A stretch of DNA of 64,000 nucleotides, from contig JAEXGT010000104.1 in assembly GCA_023450615.1 (NCBI GenBank), forward strand, positions 1 to 64,000, in the 5' to 3' direction. Shown one piece after another: positions 38,248 to 47,060 of this stretch; position 1 is the stretch's first letter; the number at the start of each line of letters is the position of its first letter. The notes beneath the pieces were generated by a model, which did not search any database, was not told where the DNA came from, and worked only from the letters and a program-made list of their open reading frames with translations. Both the position numbers and the translations under genes were made by a program. Source of the stretch: Pseudomonadota bacterium (GTDB lineage Bacteria; Pseudomonadota; Alphaproteobacteria; Rhizobiales; Beijerinckiaceae).

Positions 38248-39267
38248 TTATTTCGGCGCAGACTTCACCTCGGTGTCCCACTTCTTCAGGAGACGCGTGC
38301 GTTCCGCGACCGAGCCGTACTTGACCGTGTCGTAATCGATCAGCTTCATCTCGGAGAGCTTCGGCGCGCTGGGCGAGATCGGGGCATTCTTGTTGGACGG
38401 GATCGAATAGATCTTCAGGTCCGCGCCAACGAGCTTCTGCGCCTCGGCGGTCAGAGCCCAGTCCACGAACTTCTTCGCGGCATCCGGATTCTTTCCGTTG
38501 ACCACGGAAACGGAGCCCGTCTCATAGCCCGTGCCTTCGCACGGGGCGACGGTCTTCACGGGCGCGCCGTCGGCGATCATCGTCACCATGTCGTGCATGA
38601 AGGCGATGCCGATGGCGGTTTCGCCCAAGGCCGTCGCCTTCACGGGAGCCGCGCCCGACTTGGTGTATTGATTGATGTTCTTGTGCAGGGCCTTCATGTA
38701 GTCGAAAGCCTTGTCTTCGCCCATCAGCTGAACGAGCGATGCCAGGAAGACGTAAGCCGTGCCCGAGGAGTTCGGGTCAGACACCTGCACTTCGTCCTTG
38801 TACTCGGCCTTCAGAAGATCGGCCCAGCATTTCGGTTCCGGCAGGCCCCGGCTCTTGAGAATCTCGGTGTTGTAACCGATGCCGAGAGCGCCGAGATATG
38901 TGGCCGTGGCGCGGTTGCCGGATTGCTCCGAGAAACGCTGCGCCCAATCATACAGCTCCGGCAGCTTGGGCGATTTGTAGGCGACCGTGAGGCCTTCCTC
39001 TGCGGCCTGGATGTGGGAATCGCCAGGGCCGCCCCACCACACGTCGGCGCGGGGATTGGACGATTCCGCGCGGATCTGGGCCAGGGTTTCGCCGGTGCTC
39101 TTGCGCACCATGGTTACCTTGATGCCGGTTTCCTTCTCGAAGGCGGCGACGCCGACGCGGCACTGCTCCTCCAAGATCGAGCAATAGACCGTAAGCTGTT
39201 CCTGAGCCGCCAGCGGCGCGGCTGAGAACGTGGCGGCGAGAGCGACGCCGGCCAGTAGATGACGCAT
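38248..39267 (-). CDS. Periplasmic iron-type ABC substrate-binding protein
   Basis: The 339-residue protein has a signal peptide (MRHLLAGVALAATFSAAPLA, cleavage near AAQE) and begins QLTVYCSILEEQCRVGVAAF. It continues with RADVWWGGPGDSHIQAAEEGL, YLGALGIGYNTEILKSRGLP, SDPNSSGTAYVFLASLVQLMG and SVSVVNGKNPDAAKKFVDWAL, the pattern of Fe3+/AfuA-FbpA-type solute binding proteins (COG1840). No permease or ATPase gene adjoins it, so it is an orphan or serves a transporter encoded elsewhere. Ligands other than iron, such as phosphonate or thiamine, also occur in this group. Confidence 0.85.
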   Translation of the reverse strand: MRHLLAGVALAATFSAAPLAAQEQLTVYCSILEEQCRVGVAAFEKETGIKVTMVRKSTGETLAQIRAESSNPRADVWWGGPGDSHIQAAEEGLTVAYKSPKLPELYDWAQRFSEQSGNRATATYLGALGIGYNTEILKSRGLPEPKCWADLLKAEYKDEVQVSDPNSSGTAYVFLASLVQLMGEDKAFDYMKALHKNINQYTKSGAAPVKATALGETAIGIAFMHDMVTMIADGAPVKTVAPCEGTGYETGSVSVVNGKNPDAAKKFVDWALTAEAQKLVGADLKIYSIPSNKNAPISPSAPKLSEMKLIDYDTVKYGSVAERTRLLKKWDTEVKSAPK

Positions 39268-39400
39268 GGGCTTTCCTCCTGTCGTGCCAGGCTGTTTTCA
39301 GCCCGGTGTGCGGTTGCCTGAATTGACGGCGCCATGAGGGAGGTTAGCCAGCTTTCTTGTCAAGGTGGCTTTCGCTCTGTGCCCGTTCGGGAACCACAAC

Positions 39401-39428
39401 AAAAAAGGCCGGGCACATGGCCCGGCCT
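39401..39428 (-). terminator. Terminator after the second metQ
   Basis: AGGCCGGGCC/GGCCCGGCCT-type stem (39406-39414 with 39419-39427) around CACAT; on the minus strand it is followed by six T residues (complement of 39401-39406). Confidence 0.85.
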
Positions 39429-39450
39429 GTTCGAAAGTGCTTTTTCGCGC

Positions 39451-40236
39451 TTACCAGCTCGTCAGAACCGCGCCCTTGAATTTCTCCTCGACGAACTTCT
39501 TCACCTCGGGGGTGTGGTAGGACTCGACGAGGGCCTTCACCCAGGGCTTGTCCTTGTCCACGCTGCGCACGGCGATGATGTTCACGTAAGGACCCTTCGG
39601 GCTCTCGCGAGTCAGCGCATCCTTCACCGGGTCGAGGCCCGCCTGCGTGGCGTAGTTGGTGTTGATGACGGCGGCATCGACGTCGTCGAGCACGCGCGGA
39701 GCCTGGGCGGCGTCGATCTCGGTGAACTTCAGGTTCTTGGTGTTCGCCGTGATGTCGAGGATTGTCGGCTTGAAGCCGACGCCGTCCTTCAGCTTCAGCA
39801 GGCCCTTGTCCGCCAGCAGCAGAAGCGCGCGGCCGCCATTGGTGGGATCGTTCGGGATCGCGATGCTCGCGCCGTCCGGCAGCGCATCGAAGCTCTTGTG
39901 CTTCTTGGAATAGACACCAATCGGGAAGTTGACCGTCGGCGCGGCGGTTTCGATCTTGTAGCCGCGCGCTTCCTTCTGGTTGTCCAGGTAAGGCTGGTGC
40001 TGGAAGGAATTCGCTTCCAGTTCGCCCGAAGAGAGGGCCTCGTTCGGCACCACGTAGTCGGAGAACTCGACGATCTTGAGGTCGAGGCCCTTCTGAGCGG
40101 CGATGGGCTTCACCGCTTCGAGGATCTGCGCATGCGGTCCGGGCGTGACGCCGATGCGGACGACCTGCGTCTGCGCGGCGGCGGGCAGGGCGGCAAACGA
40201 GAGAAGGGCAGCGAAGGCCAGCTTCTTCAGCGACAT
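39451..40236 (-). CDS. metQ: Methionine-binding periplasmic protein MetQ, copy 2
   Basis: The 261-residue protein has a signal peptide (MSLKKLAFAALLSFAALPAA, cleavage near AAAQ) with no lipobox cysteine, so it is predicted soluble in the periplasm, unlike E. coli MetQ. Family motifs are VVRIGVTPGPHAQILEAVKP, EFSDYVVPNEALSSGELEAN, ANSFQHQPYLDNQ, IAIPNDPTNGGRALLLL and VINTNYATQAGLDP. It binds methionine for MetNI. It is a close paralogue of the copy at 40355-41140 and is separated from it by a terminator, suggesting lower or separate expression. Confidence 0.92.
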   Translation of the reverse strand: MSLKKLAFAALLSFAALPAAAQTQVVRIGVTPGPHAQILEAVKPIAAQKGLDLKIVEFSDYVVPNEALSSGELEANSFQHQPYLDNQKEARGYKIETAAPTVNFPIGVYSKKHKSFDALPDGASIAIPNDPTNGGRALLLLADKGLLKLKDGVGFKPTILDITANTKNLKFTEIDAAQAPRVLDDVDAAVINTNYATQAGLDPVKDALTRESPKGPYVNIIAVRSVDKDKPWVKALVESYHTPEVKKFVEEKFKGAVLTSW

Positions 40237-40304
40237 GAAAGTACTCCTTGTACGAGGTCTTGGTGACTTGGATGGTCGAAACGACTTAATCCCTTGAGAG
40301 CAGC

Positions 40305-40333
40305 AAAAAAATGCCGGGCGCGAAGCCCGGCAT
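40305..40333 (-). terminator. Terminator between the two metQ genes
   Basis: ATGCCGGGC (40311-40319) pairs with GCCCGGCAT (40325-40333), loop GCGAA. On the minus strand it is followed by six T residues (complement of 40305-40310). Confidence 0.85.
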
Positions 40334-40354
40334 TCGCAGAGAGATAGCCGTGCC

Positions 40355-41140
40355 TTACCAGCTGGTGAGGACCGAGCCTTTGAACTGGTCGTCGACGAAC
40401 TTCTTCACTTCCGGCGAGTAATAGGATTCGAGCAGCGCCTTCACCCACGGCTTGTCTTTGTCCTCGGAGCGCACGGCAATGAGGTTCACGTAAGGACCCT
40501 TCGGATTCTCGCGGGCGATCGGGCCCTTTACGGGATCGAGGCCACCGGCTGTCGCGTAGTTGGTGTTGATGATGCCCGCATCCACGTCTTCGAGCACGCG
40601 CGGTCCCTGTGCGGCTTCGATCTCGACGAACTTGATCTTCTTCGGGTTGTCCGTGATGTCGATCGGCGTGGGCTTGAAGCCGACATTGTCCTTCAGCTTG
40701 ATCAGGCCCTTGTCCTGCAGCAGCAGAAGCGCGCGCCCGCCATTGGTCGGGTCGTTCGGGATCGAGATCGTCGCGCCGTTCGGCAGCGCATCGAGGCTCT
40801 TGTGCTTCTTCGAGTAGATCCCGATCGGGAAGTTCACGGTCGTGCCGACGCTTTCGATCTTGAAGCCGCGGTCGGCGACCTGATTGTCGAGATAGGGCTG
40901 GTTCTGGAAGGAGTTGGCCTCGATATCGCCCGATGCGAGGGCGGCATTCGGAACCACGTAGTCGGAGAACTCGATGATCTTGATGTCGAGGCCCTTCTTC
41001 GCGGCGATGGGCTTTACCGCCTCGAGGATCTGCGCATGCGGTCCGGGCGTCACGCCGATGCGGACGACCTGTGTCTGCGCGGCGGCAGGCAAGACGGCAA
41101 GGGAGAGGAGGGCGGCAAGGCCCAGGGTCTTCAAGGACAT
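40355..41140 (-). CDS. metQ: Methionine-binding periplasmic protein MetQ, copy 1
   Basis: The 261-residue protein begins MSLKTLGLAALLSLAVLPAA and lacks a lipobox. It shares VVRIGVTPGPHAQILEAVKP, EFSDYVVPNAALASGDIEAN, SFQNQPYLDNQ, ISIPNDPTNGGRALLLL and IINTNYATAGGLDP with copy 2. It directly follows metI (41-base gap) in the metN-metI-metQ order usual for methionine importers, and a terminator follows at 40305. Confidence 0.94.
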   Translation of the reverse strand: MSLKTLGLAALLSLAVLPAAAQTQVVRIGVTPGPHAQILEAVKPIAAKKGLDIKIIEFSDYVVPNAALASGDIEANSFQNQPYLDNQVADRGFKIESVGTTVNFPIGIYSKKHKSLDALPNGATISIPNDPTNGGRALLLLQDKGLIKLKDNVGFKPTPIDITDNPKKIKFVEIEAAQGPRVLEDVDAGIINTNYATAGGLDPVKGPIARENPKGPYVNLIAVRSEDKDKPWVKALLESYYSPEVKKFVDDQFKGSVLTSW

Positions 41141-41181
41141 GAGAGTGCTCCGTGTGCGAGGTTCTGAGAGAAACTTAAAGA

Positions 41182-41847
41182 TCAGCCGTGGCGAATGCGC
41201 TTGTTGAGATGCCGGGCGAGGCGGTCGCCGATGCTCTGCACGGCCTGCACGAGCACGATGAGCACCACGACGACGGCAAGCATCATCTCCGGCATGAAAC
41301 GCTGGTATCCGTAGCGGATGCCAAGGTCGCCCAGTCCGCCGCCGCCGACCGCGCCCACCATGGCCGAGAAGCCGAGGAGCGAGACGATGGCGAGGGTCAG
41401 CCCCAGCACGATGCCGGGCAGCGCTTCGGGGATCAGAACCTTCAGCACGATTTGCAGCGGCGTTGCGCCGAAGGCGCGCGCTGCTTCCACGAGGCCTTGG
41501 TCGACTTCGCGGATCGCACCTTCGATGAGGCGCGCAATGAAGGGCGTTGCCGCAATCGTCAGCGGCACGATGGCCGCGCTGGTGCCGATGGATGTGCCGG
41601 CGATCAGACGGGTGAGAGGAATGATCGCGACGACGAGAATGATGAAGGGCGTGGAGCGCGTCGCGTTGACGATAACGCCGAGAATGCGGTTCACCCAGGG
41701 CGCTGCGAACAGCTCACCCTTGCCGCTGGTGGCGAGGAACACGCCGAGCGGCAGGCCGAACAGCGTGGCGATGAGCGCCGAGACGGCGACCATGTAAAGC
41801 GTTTCGCCGGTGGAATTGGCGATAAGGCGGATCATCTCAGGCGACAT
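41182..41847 (-). CDS. metI: Methionine ABC transporter permease MetI
   Basis: The 221-residue protein has five to six membrane segments and the MetI signature: TLYMVAVSALIATLFGLPLG, NATRSTPFIILVVAIIPLTR, VPLTIAATPFIARLIEGAIREVDQGLVEAARAFGAT-type EAA loop (split here), and LGDLGIRYGYQRFMPEMM. It forms the MetNI inner-membrane channel. Its start overlaps the last 11 bases of metN. Confidence 0.95.
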   Translation of the reverse strand: MSPEMIRLIANSTGETLYMVAVSALIATLFGLPLGVFLATSGKGELFAAPWVNRILGVIVNATRSTPFIILVVAIIPLTRLIAGTSIGTSAAIVPLTIAATPFIARLIEGAIREVDQGLVEAARAFGATPLQIVLKVLIPEALPGIVLGLTLAIVSLLGFSAMVGAVGGGGLGDLGIRYGYQRFMPEMMLAVVVVLIVLVQAVQSIGDRLARHLNKRIRHG

Positions 41848-42931
41848 GGCCGAGCACCTCCGTGTCGAGACCGTGTTTGTTCAGGAAGTCGAGCGTTTTC
41901 AGCGTTGCGCTTTCCGGCACGCCGACCACGAGCGTGCCGAAGGGGCGGCCCGCGATCTCGTCCACGGCGCCGGACAGGATGTTGGCTTCGATGCCTTCCT
42001 CGCGCGCCAGCCTTGCGAGAACCGGGTCCGTCGCGTGCGGGCCGCGAAAGCCGATGCGGATGACCGTCTGGCTGTTCGGCGTGACTTCCTGCGTCAGCCG
42101 GCTCTGCACGTAAGGCGGCAGAACGCGGCCTGCCTCGTCGCCGAGGAACGAGCGCGTCACCTCATGCTGCGGGCGCGTGAACACCTCGAACACATCGCCC
42201 TGCTCGACGATGCGTCCGCCTTCGATCACCGCGACTTCGCGGGCGATGTTGCGGATCACGGCCATCTCGTGGGTGATGAGCAGAATGGTGAGGCCAAGCT
42301 CGTCGTTGATCTTCGCGAGCAGATCGAGAATGGAGCGCGTCGTTTCCGGATCGAGCGCGGATGTCGCCTCATCCGAGAGCAGCACCTTGGGCTTCGTTGC
42401 AAGCGCGCGGGCGATGCCCACACGCTGCTTCTGGCCGCCGGAGAGTTCGGACGGATAACGGTTGCGCTTGTCGGTCAGGCCGACGAGCGCGAGAAGCTCC
42501 TCGACCCGCGCCTTGATCTCGGCCTTGCCGAAGCCTGCGACTTCGAGCGGCAGGGCGATGTTCTCGGCTGCCGTGCGAGAGGAGAGAAGATTGAAGTGCT
42601 GAAAGATCATGCCGATGGAGCGGCGGGCATGGCGCAGCGCCGATTCAGGCAGGGCCGCGATGTTCGCGCCGTCCACGATCACCTTGCCGGAGGAGGGCTT
42701 CTCCAGCCCGTTCACGAGGCGGATGAGAGTCGATTTTCCGGCGCCCGAGCGGCCGATCACACCGAGGATCGAGCCTTGCGGCACAGCCAGGTCGACTTCC
42801 TGCAAGGCGGTGACGGGCTGGCCGTCCCGGCCCGGGAAGGTTTTCGAGATTTTTTCCAGGCGGACGATAGGCTCCGCCGGGATCAGGCGTTGAGCTGGCT
42901 TGTCGCCGACATATCCGAGAGGGGCGTTCAT
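41837..42931 (-). CDS. metN: Methionine ABC transporter ATP-binding protein MetN
   Basis: The 364-residue protein has Walker A GRSGAGKSTLIRLVNGLE, the signature LSGGQKQRVGIARALA, Walker B VLLSDEATSALDP and the switch His in LLITHEMAV. It ends in a C-terminal NIL domain (about residues 270-364, VIRIGFRGPHATDPVLARLA), which in MetN binds methionine and inhibits transport. About 20 N-terminal residues precede the ABC core (IVRLEKISKTFPGRDGQP). It is first in the metN-metI-metQ operon. Confidence 0.95.
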   Translation of the reverse strand: MNAPLGYVGDKPAQRLIPAEPIVRLEKISKTFPGRDGQPVTALQEVDLAVPQGSILGVIGRSGAGKSTLIRLVNGLEKPSSGKVIVDGANIAALPESALRHARRSIGMIFQHFNLLSSRTAAENIALPLEVAGFGKAEIKARVEELLALVGLTDKRNRYPSELSGGQKQRVGIARALATKPKVLLSDEATSALDPETTRSILDLLAKINDELGLTILLITHEMAVIRNIAREVAVIEGGRIVEQGDVFEVFTRPQHEVTRSFLGDEAGRVLPPYVQSRLTQEVTPNSQTVIRIGFRGPHATDPVLARLAREEGIEANILSGAVDEIAGRPFGTLVVGVPESATLKTLDFLNKHGLDTEVLGHVA

Positions 42932-42981
42932 AGGGTCGCTTTACGATCGTCTCATGTGTGAATACGACAGATGAGGGATGG

Positions 42982-43031
42982 TGTTCTCTATGTCAACTGA
43001 AATGTTCTATAAACAGGATTGTGTGTTCTGA
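42982..43031 (-). promoter_or_regulatory. metN upstream region with TGTTCT repeats and dyads
   Basis: TGTTCT occurs at 42982-42987, 43003-43008 and 43022-43027, about 20 bases apart. The second is part of TGTT-N5-AACA and the third of TTCTGAAGAA, both palindromes. The region lies between divergent metN and the ABC protein gene and is AT-richer than the surroundings, consistent with a promoter and operator cluster; the regulator is unknown. Confidence 0.45.
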
Positions 43032-43200
43032 AGAACGGATGCGCCGGGAAGGATGCCCCCTGGAGCGCCGGCGCGACAACTTAAACCGCCCGCGCCCTTC
43101 CTCGGTGGATATTTCACCTTTCTTTCGCCATTAGGGAAGTTGATCGGGCTGTTTTATGTTCCTATGCAGCCGGGTACGGTGTTCCCTCAGGAGAAGAAGA

Positions 43201-45297
43201 ATGATCAAGGCGAGCATTGCCCTGGCGCTGGTAGGCTTGGCGGTTCTGGGGGCCTCCGTTTCCGGAAGCCTTCAGGTTCCGTTCTATCTGCCGCTCTCGA
43301 CCCTGTTCCTGGCCGGGGTGGTGCTGGCGGGCCGAAGCATTCCGAAGTTCCTGCGGATCTTCCTGGTCATGCTGTCCGCAACGCACTTCGTGCTGGTTCT
43401 GCTCATCCTCGGGGCCGCCCTGGGAGCGATCACGGGGGATTATACCGGCTATGTGCCGCCGCCCTCCGCCGCTCTCGGCGCCACGGCGTTCGGCACTCTC
43501 ATCTACGGCCTGTCCTATGTCCGCGTCATCCGGACCGTGTGCCGCATCACGGACCGCTATCTCGATTCCCAGGCCGACAGCGTCATCCGCATTCCGTTCA
43601 TCGGCCTCGTGAGGGCGCGCGAGGGCACCATCGGCACATGGATGATCGCCATTCTGATTGCGATCAATCTTGCTCAGGTCGCGCTCAATGTCCGCCTCAG
43701 CTTCTTCTCACGCGACATGTTCAATGCGCTCGAGGCCAAGGATGCGGTGGCTTTCTGGTATCAGCTCTTCATCATCTTCACGCCTCTGGCCGCTGTCTTC
43801 GTTGCCATCGCACTGACGGAAGTGCTGCTGCAGAACGTGCTCAACATCCGCTGGCGCGCGTTTCTCAACATCTATTATGTGGGTGAGTGGCTCGGCGACG
43901 GCGCGCATTACCGGATGCAGCTCCTGGGCCGCGGAGCCGACAACCCGGATCAGCGCATCTCGGAGGATCTGCGCAAGTTCGTCGAGAGCACCTATTCTCT
44001 TTCCGTCGGCCTCATGAACCAGGCGGCGACGCTCGTGTCCTTCGTCGCGATCCTCTGGACCATCTCGGCAGGCTTCACCTTTCCGGGAACGAGTTGGGAA
44101 GTGCCGGGCCTGCTGGTGTGGGTCTGCGCGGGATACGCCATTCTCGGCACATGGGTGACGCATCTCATCGGGCGTCCCTTGATCCCGCTCAACTTCGAGC
44201 AGGAGAGGGTGGAGGCGAATTACCGCTTCTCGCTGGCCCGCCTGCGCGAATACACCGAGCAGGTGGCGCTTCTCTCCGGCGAGCCGGCCGAGAAGGAGGG
44301 ACTCTCCCGCCGCTTCGGCCAGATCGTCGACAACTATATGCGGATCGTGGTTCGCCTCATCAAGCTCAACAGCTTCACCGCCGCCTATTTCCAGGCCAAC
44401 GTGGTGGTGCCCTACATCCTCACCGCGCCTTACTACTTCATCGGCAAGATCACGCTCGGCCAGATGCAGCAGGTCGTCGGCGCCTTCAGCCGCGTGGAAT
44501 CCGCGCTCACCTACTTCATCCAGATCTACACCACCCTTGCGGATTACAAGGCGGTGCTCGACCGTCTCACGACCTTCGAGGGAGCCATTGCGTCCGCGCA
44601 GCGTGTCGGCGGCGAGAGCAAGCTCACGATCACGCCGACGGCCAGCCGCGAGCTGCGCCTCAAGAACCTCAATGTCGGCCTGCCCGACGGACGCATGCTC
44701 ATGCATGCGGACGGTCTTGCCTTCCGTCCGGGCGAGCGCACGCTGATGACGGGGCCGTCCGGTTCCGGCAAATCGACCCTGTTCCGCGCCATCGCAGGCA
44801 TCTGGCCGTTCGGCGAGGGTGAGGTGCTGGTGCCGCAGGGCCAGAGCATGATGCTGCTGCCGCAGCGCCCCTACATTCCCATCGGCACCTTGCGCGAGGC
44901 CGTGACTTATCCCTCGCATGGCGATGTCTACAGCGATGCCGAGATCGCGGATGCTCTGCGCGCTGCAAAGCTTCCGCAGATCGTCGACAGGCTCGACGAG
45001 GAGCGGGCCTGGAGCCAGACCCTGTCGCTCGGCGAGCAGCAGCGTCTCGCGGTTGCCCGCGCGCTTCTCGCGAAACCCGACTGGCTGTTCCTGGACGAGG
45101 CGACGGCGGCGCTCGATGAGCCCACCGAGGCCGAGATGTATCAGGTGATCAAGGAGAAGCTGCCGCAGACGACGGTGGTCTCCATCGGCCACCGTTCGAC
45201 CCTCATCGGCTATCACGACCGGCGGATCGACCTGAAGCGCGAGGAAAGCGGCCTCTCGTCCCCCGTGGACGTGATGCAGCCTCAGCCGGCGGAGTGA
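43201..45297 (+). CDS. SbmA/BacA-like ABC transporter with fused ATPase (YddA/Rv1819c type)
   Basis: ATG 43201 has GGAGAAGAAGA upstream; the product is about 698 residues. Two extra helices at the N-terminus (about residues 1-110) precede the SbmA_BacA membrane domain (about 130-450), with LNVRLSFFSRDMFNALEAKD, WRAFLNIYYVGEWL, PDQRISEDLRKFVES and GKITLGQMQQVVGAFSRVE. The ATPase has Walker A GPSGSGKSTLFRAIAG, LSLGEQQRLAVARALL and FLDEATAALDE. Relatives import vitamin B12 or peptides or affect envelope lipid composition. The cargo here is unknown. Confidence 0.9.
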   Translation: MIKASIALALVGLAVLGASVSGSLQVPFYLPLSTLFLAGVVLAGRSIPKFLRIFLVMLSATHFVLVLLILGAALGAITGDYTGYVPPPSAALGATAFGTLIYGLSYVRVIRTVCRITDRYLDSQADSVIRIPFIGLVRAREGTIGTWMIAILIAINLAQVALNVRLSFFSRDMFNALEAKDAVAFWYQLFIIFTPLAAVFVAIALTEVLLQNVLNIRWRAFLNIYYVGEWLGDGAHYRMQLLGRGADNPDQRISEDLRKFVESTYSLSVGLMNQAATLVSFVAILWTISAGFTFPGTSWEVPGLLVWVCAGYAILGTWVTHLIGRPLIPLNFEQERVEANYRFSLARLREYTEQVALLSGEPAEKEGLSRRFGQIVDNYMRIVVRLIKLNSFTAAYFQANVVVPYILTAPYYFIGKITLGQMQQVVGAFSRVESALTYFIQIYTTLADYKAVLDRLTTFEGAIASAQRVGGESKLTITPTASRELRLKNLNVGLPDGRMLMHADGLAFRPGERTLMTGPSGSGKSTLFRAIAGIWPFGEGEVLVPQGQSMMLLPQRPYIPIGTLREAVTYPSHGDVYSDAEIADALRAAKLPQIVDRLDEERAWSQTLSLGEQQRLAVARALLAKPDWLFLDEATAALDEPTEAEMYQVIKEKLPQTTVVSIGHRSTLIGYHDRRIDLKREESGLSSPVDVMQPQPAE

Positions 45298-45311
45298 CCG
45301 CTCACCCCGTC

Positions 45312-45407
45312 ATCCCGGGGCCGCGCAGCGGAACCCGGGATCGCATGACGAGAAGGGCGCTTTATTCTGCGGACGATCCCGGATCTGCGCTTCGCTTCGT
45401 CCGGGAT
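45312..45407. repeat. Intergenic palindromic repeat pair (ATCCCGGx family)
   Basis: Hairpin 1 pairs ATCCCGGG (45312-45319) with CCCGGGAT (45334-45341). Hairpin 2 pairs ATCCCGGA (45376-45383) with TCCGGGAT (45400-45407). The same two-hairpin unit recurs at 48265-48381, and single units at 57709-57736, always in intergenic DNA. Confidence 0.75.
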
Positions 45408-45425
45408 GACCTCATGCCATAAAGG

Positions 45426-45453
45426 AAAAGGCCGGCATCGCTGCCGGCCTTTT
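45426..45453. terminator. Bidirectional terminator between the ABC gene and the META-domain gene
   Basis: AAAAGGCCGGC-ATCG-CTGCCGGCCTTTT: GGCCGGC pairs with GCCGGCC, flanked by A and T runs. Confidence 0.85.
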
Positions 45454-45471
45454 GCATGAGAAGGTTCGTTC

Positions 45472-45954
45472 TTACAGCGCGCGCTCGAAGATCAGTTCGC
45501 CGGTCTGGCTCTTGATGATCAGGTTGCGGCCCTGAATGTCCCATTTGCCGGAGGTGCGCAGCGCCATCAGGAAGGCCTGCTCGGTCGCCATCGCAGCCTT
45601 GTCGCAGGTCCTCTTGGTGAGGGCGAAGGGCGCGACCGCCAGACCCTGCTCCCGGAGCGGGTAGGCCGTGGTGGAGTAGGTGTTGCAGCCGGAGAAGCCC
45701 GTCGCGCGGAGCTGATCGTCGAGCTTGAAGCTCGGGCGCTCGGTGCCGCCGAAGGGCTTGCCGTTCAGGCTCACGGCGACCCAGGACGAGCCCAGAGGAA
45801 AGACTTTGCCCTGCGCGCCCGGCTGGGGGACCTTGGTGTCCACCTGACGGGTCGGGCCGGCGGGCCGGCCATATGTTGCTGCCGACTGGGCGTAGGCCAC
45901 GGAAGCGGTGGTGGCGAAAGCTGCCAGAAGTGCTGCAAGTCGAAGGGCGTTCAT
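45472..45954 (-). CDS. Secreted META-domain protein (HslJ-like)
   Basis: From ATG 45954 (AAGAGG upstream) the 160-residue product has a signal peptide (MNALRLAALLAAFATTASVA, cleavage near YAQS), a short linker, and a META domain: GSSWVAVSLNGKPFGGTERP, GFSGCNTYSTTAYPL, LTKRTCDKAAMATEQAFL and a final NLIIKSQTGELIFERAL. The two cysteines match the family pair in SGCN and TKRTC. META/HslJ proteins are periplasmic or outer-membrane linked and associated with antibiotic tolerance in other bacteria; the function here is inferred only. Confidence 0.87.
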   Translation of the reverse strand: MNALRLAALLAAFATTASVAYAQSAATYGRPAGPTRQVDTKVPQPGAQGKVFPLGSSWVAVSLNGKPFGGTERPSFKLDDQLRATGFSGCNTYSTTAYPLREQGLAVAPFALTKRTCDKAAMATEQAFLMALRTSGKWDIQGRNLIIKSQTGELIFERAL

Positions 45955-46085
45955 CGGGAACCTCTTCATCGTAAAAATCGCCGGAACCTTAAAAGGCCTT
46001 GCCCTGTGAGGCAACGCCCGGAGTGATATTGTCCTAAGACAGAAAGTCTGAAGCGTTGCTGAAGAGGCGGCCTCCGCGACATGCG

Positions 46086-47060
46086 TCAGCCGATCCGCTT
46101 CAGCAGCCTCTCGGTGAGGGTGTTCGTCGGACGGAACAGATAGTCGAAGGTGCGCACGGTGATGTCCTGTGCGCCGATCCCCTGGAGTGCCGCCACCAGA
46201 TCGAACATCGCGGAAGCCGGGCAATGGAGCACGACTTCGCGGCCGAGCGCGTTGCCGAAGGGCTGCGTGGCGCCGAAATCCCGCACGAGGGCGGCGAGCG
46301 CCTGCCCCTTGGCGGGGTCGAGGCTCGCCCGGATCTCGCGGCTCTCGCGCGCCTCTTCCTCCGCCGCGATGCGGGTCAGCACCGCGGTGGCGGCGGCGCG
46401 CGCCCGCTCGGACCAGGGCGCGCGGGCGGAGGCGACGAGATTGGCCTCGGAGCGCAGCATCACGCCGTCGTCCAGGATCTTGAGCGCGTTGGCGGCCAGC
46501 GTCGCCCCGGTCGTGGTGATGTCCACGATCAGCTCCGCCGAGCCTGCGCCCGGCGCGCCTTCCGTGGCGCCCAGGCTCTCGACGATGCGGTAATCGGCGA
46601 TGCCCTTCTCCGCGAAGAAGCGGCGGGTGAGGTTCACGTATTTCGTGGCGACCCGCATCTTGCGGCCATGGCGCGCGCGCAGATCGGCGGCGACCTCATC
46701 GAGGTCGGCCATGGTGCGCACGTCGATCCAGGCCTGGGGCACGGCGACGACCACATTGGCGTTGCCGAAGCCGAGCGGAGTGAGGATCTCGACGGCTTCA
46801 TCCGCGTCGGGAATCTGCTCGCGGATCAGGTCCTCTCCGGTGATGCCGAGATGCGCCGCGCCCGTGGCGAGCTGGTTCACGATCTCGGAAGCGGAGAGAA
46901 ACGCGACCTCGACGTCCGGTACGCCTTTCAGCGTGCCGCGATAATCGCGCGCGCCGCGGGACTGAGAGAAGACGAGGCCCGCGCGGGCGAAGAACGCAGC
47001 CGCGTTCTCCTGGAGGCGGCCCTTGGAGGGCACCGCCAGAATGAGAGGGGAATCGGTCAT
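46086..47060 (-). CDS. hisG: ATP phosphoribosyltransferase catalytic subunit HisG
   Basis: The 324-residue protein begins LILAVPSKGRLQENAAAFFA, then DVEVAFLSASEIVNQLATGAAHLGITGEDL in parts, and the PRPP loop ELIVDITTTGATLAANALK. It performs the first step of histidine synthesis. Alphaproteobacterial HisG of this length works with the regulatory subunit HisZ, and here hisZ overlaps it by one base (47060). Histidine feedback is expected through HisZ. Confidence 0.94.
   Translation of the reverse strand: MTDSPLILAVPSKGRLQENAAAFFARAGLVFSQSRGARDYRGTLKGVPDVEVAFLSASEIVNQLATGAAHLGITGEDLIREQIPDADEAVEILTPLGFGNANVVVAVPQAWIDVRTMADLDEVAADLRARHGRKMRVATKYVNLTRRFFAEKGIADYRIVESLGATEGAPGAGSAELIVDITTTGATLAANALKILDDGVMLRSEANLVASARAPWSERARAAATAVLTRIAAEEEARESREIRASLDPAKGQALAALVRDFGATQPFGNALGREVVLHCPASAMFDLVAALQGIGAQDITVRTFDYLFRPTNTLTERLLKRIG

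Noticed and set aside
42932..43200. SAM riboswitch upstream of metN
   Set aside because: I could not find the conserved pseudoknot or core of SAM-II or other SAM riboswitch classes; the region shows protein-operator-like dyads instead.
43053..44822. Overlapping plus-strand frames in a second frame within the SbmA-like ABC gene, and a 502-residue antisense frame
   Set aside because: They are shadows; only the frame from 43201 carries ABC and SbmA_BacA motifs.
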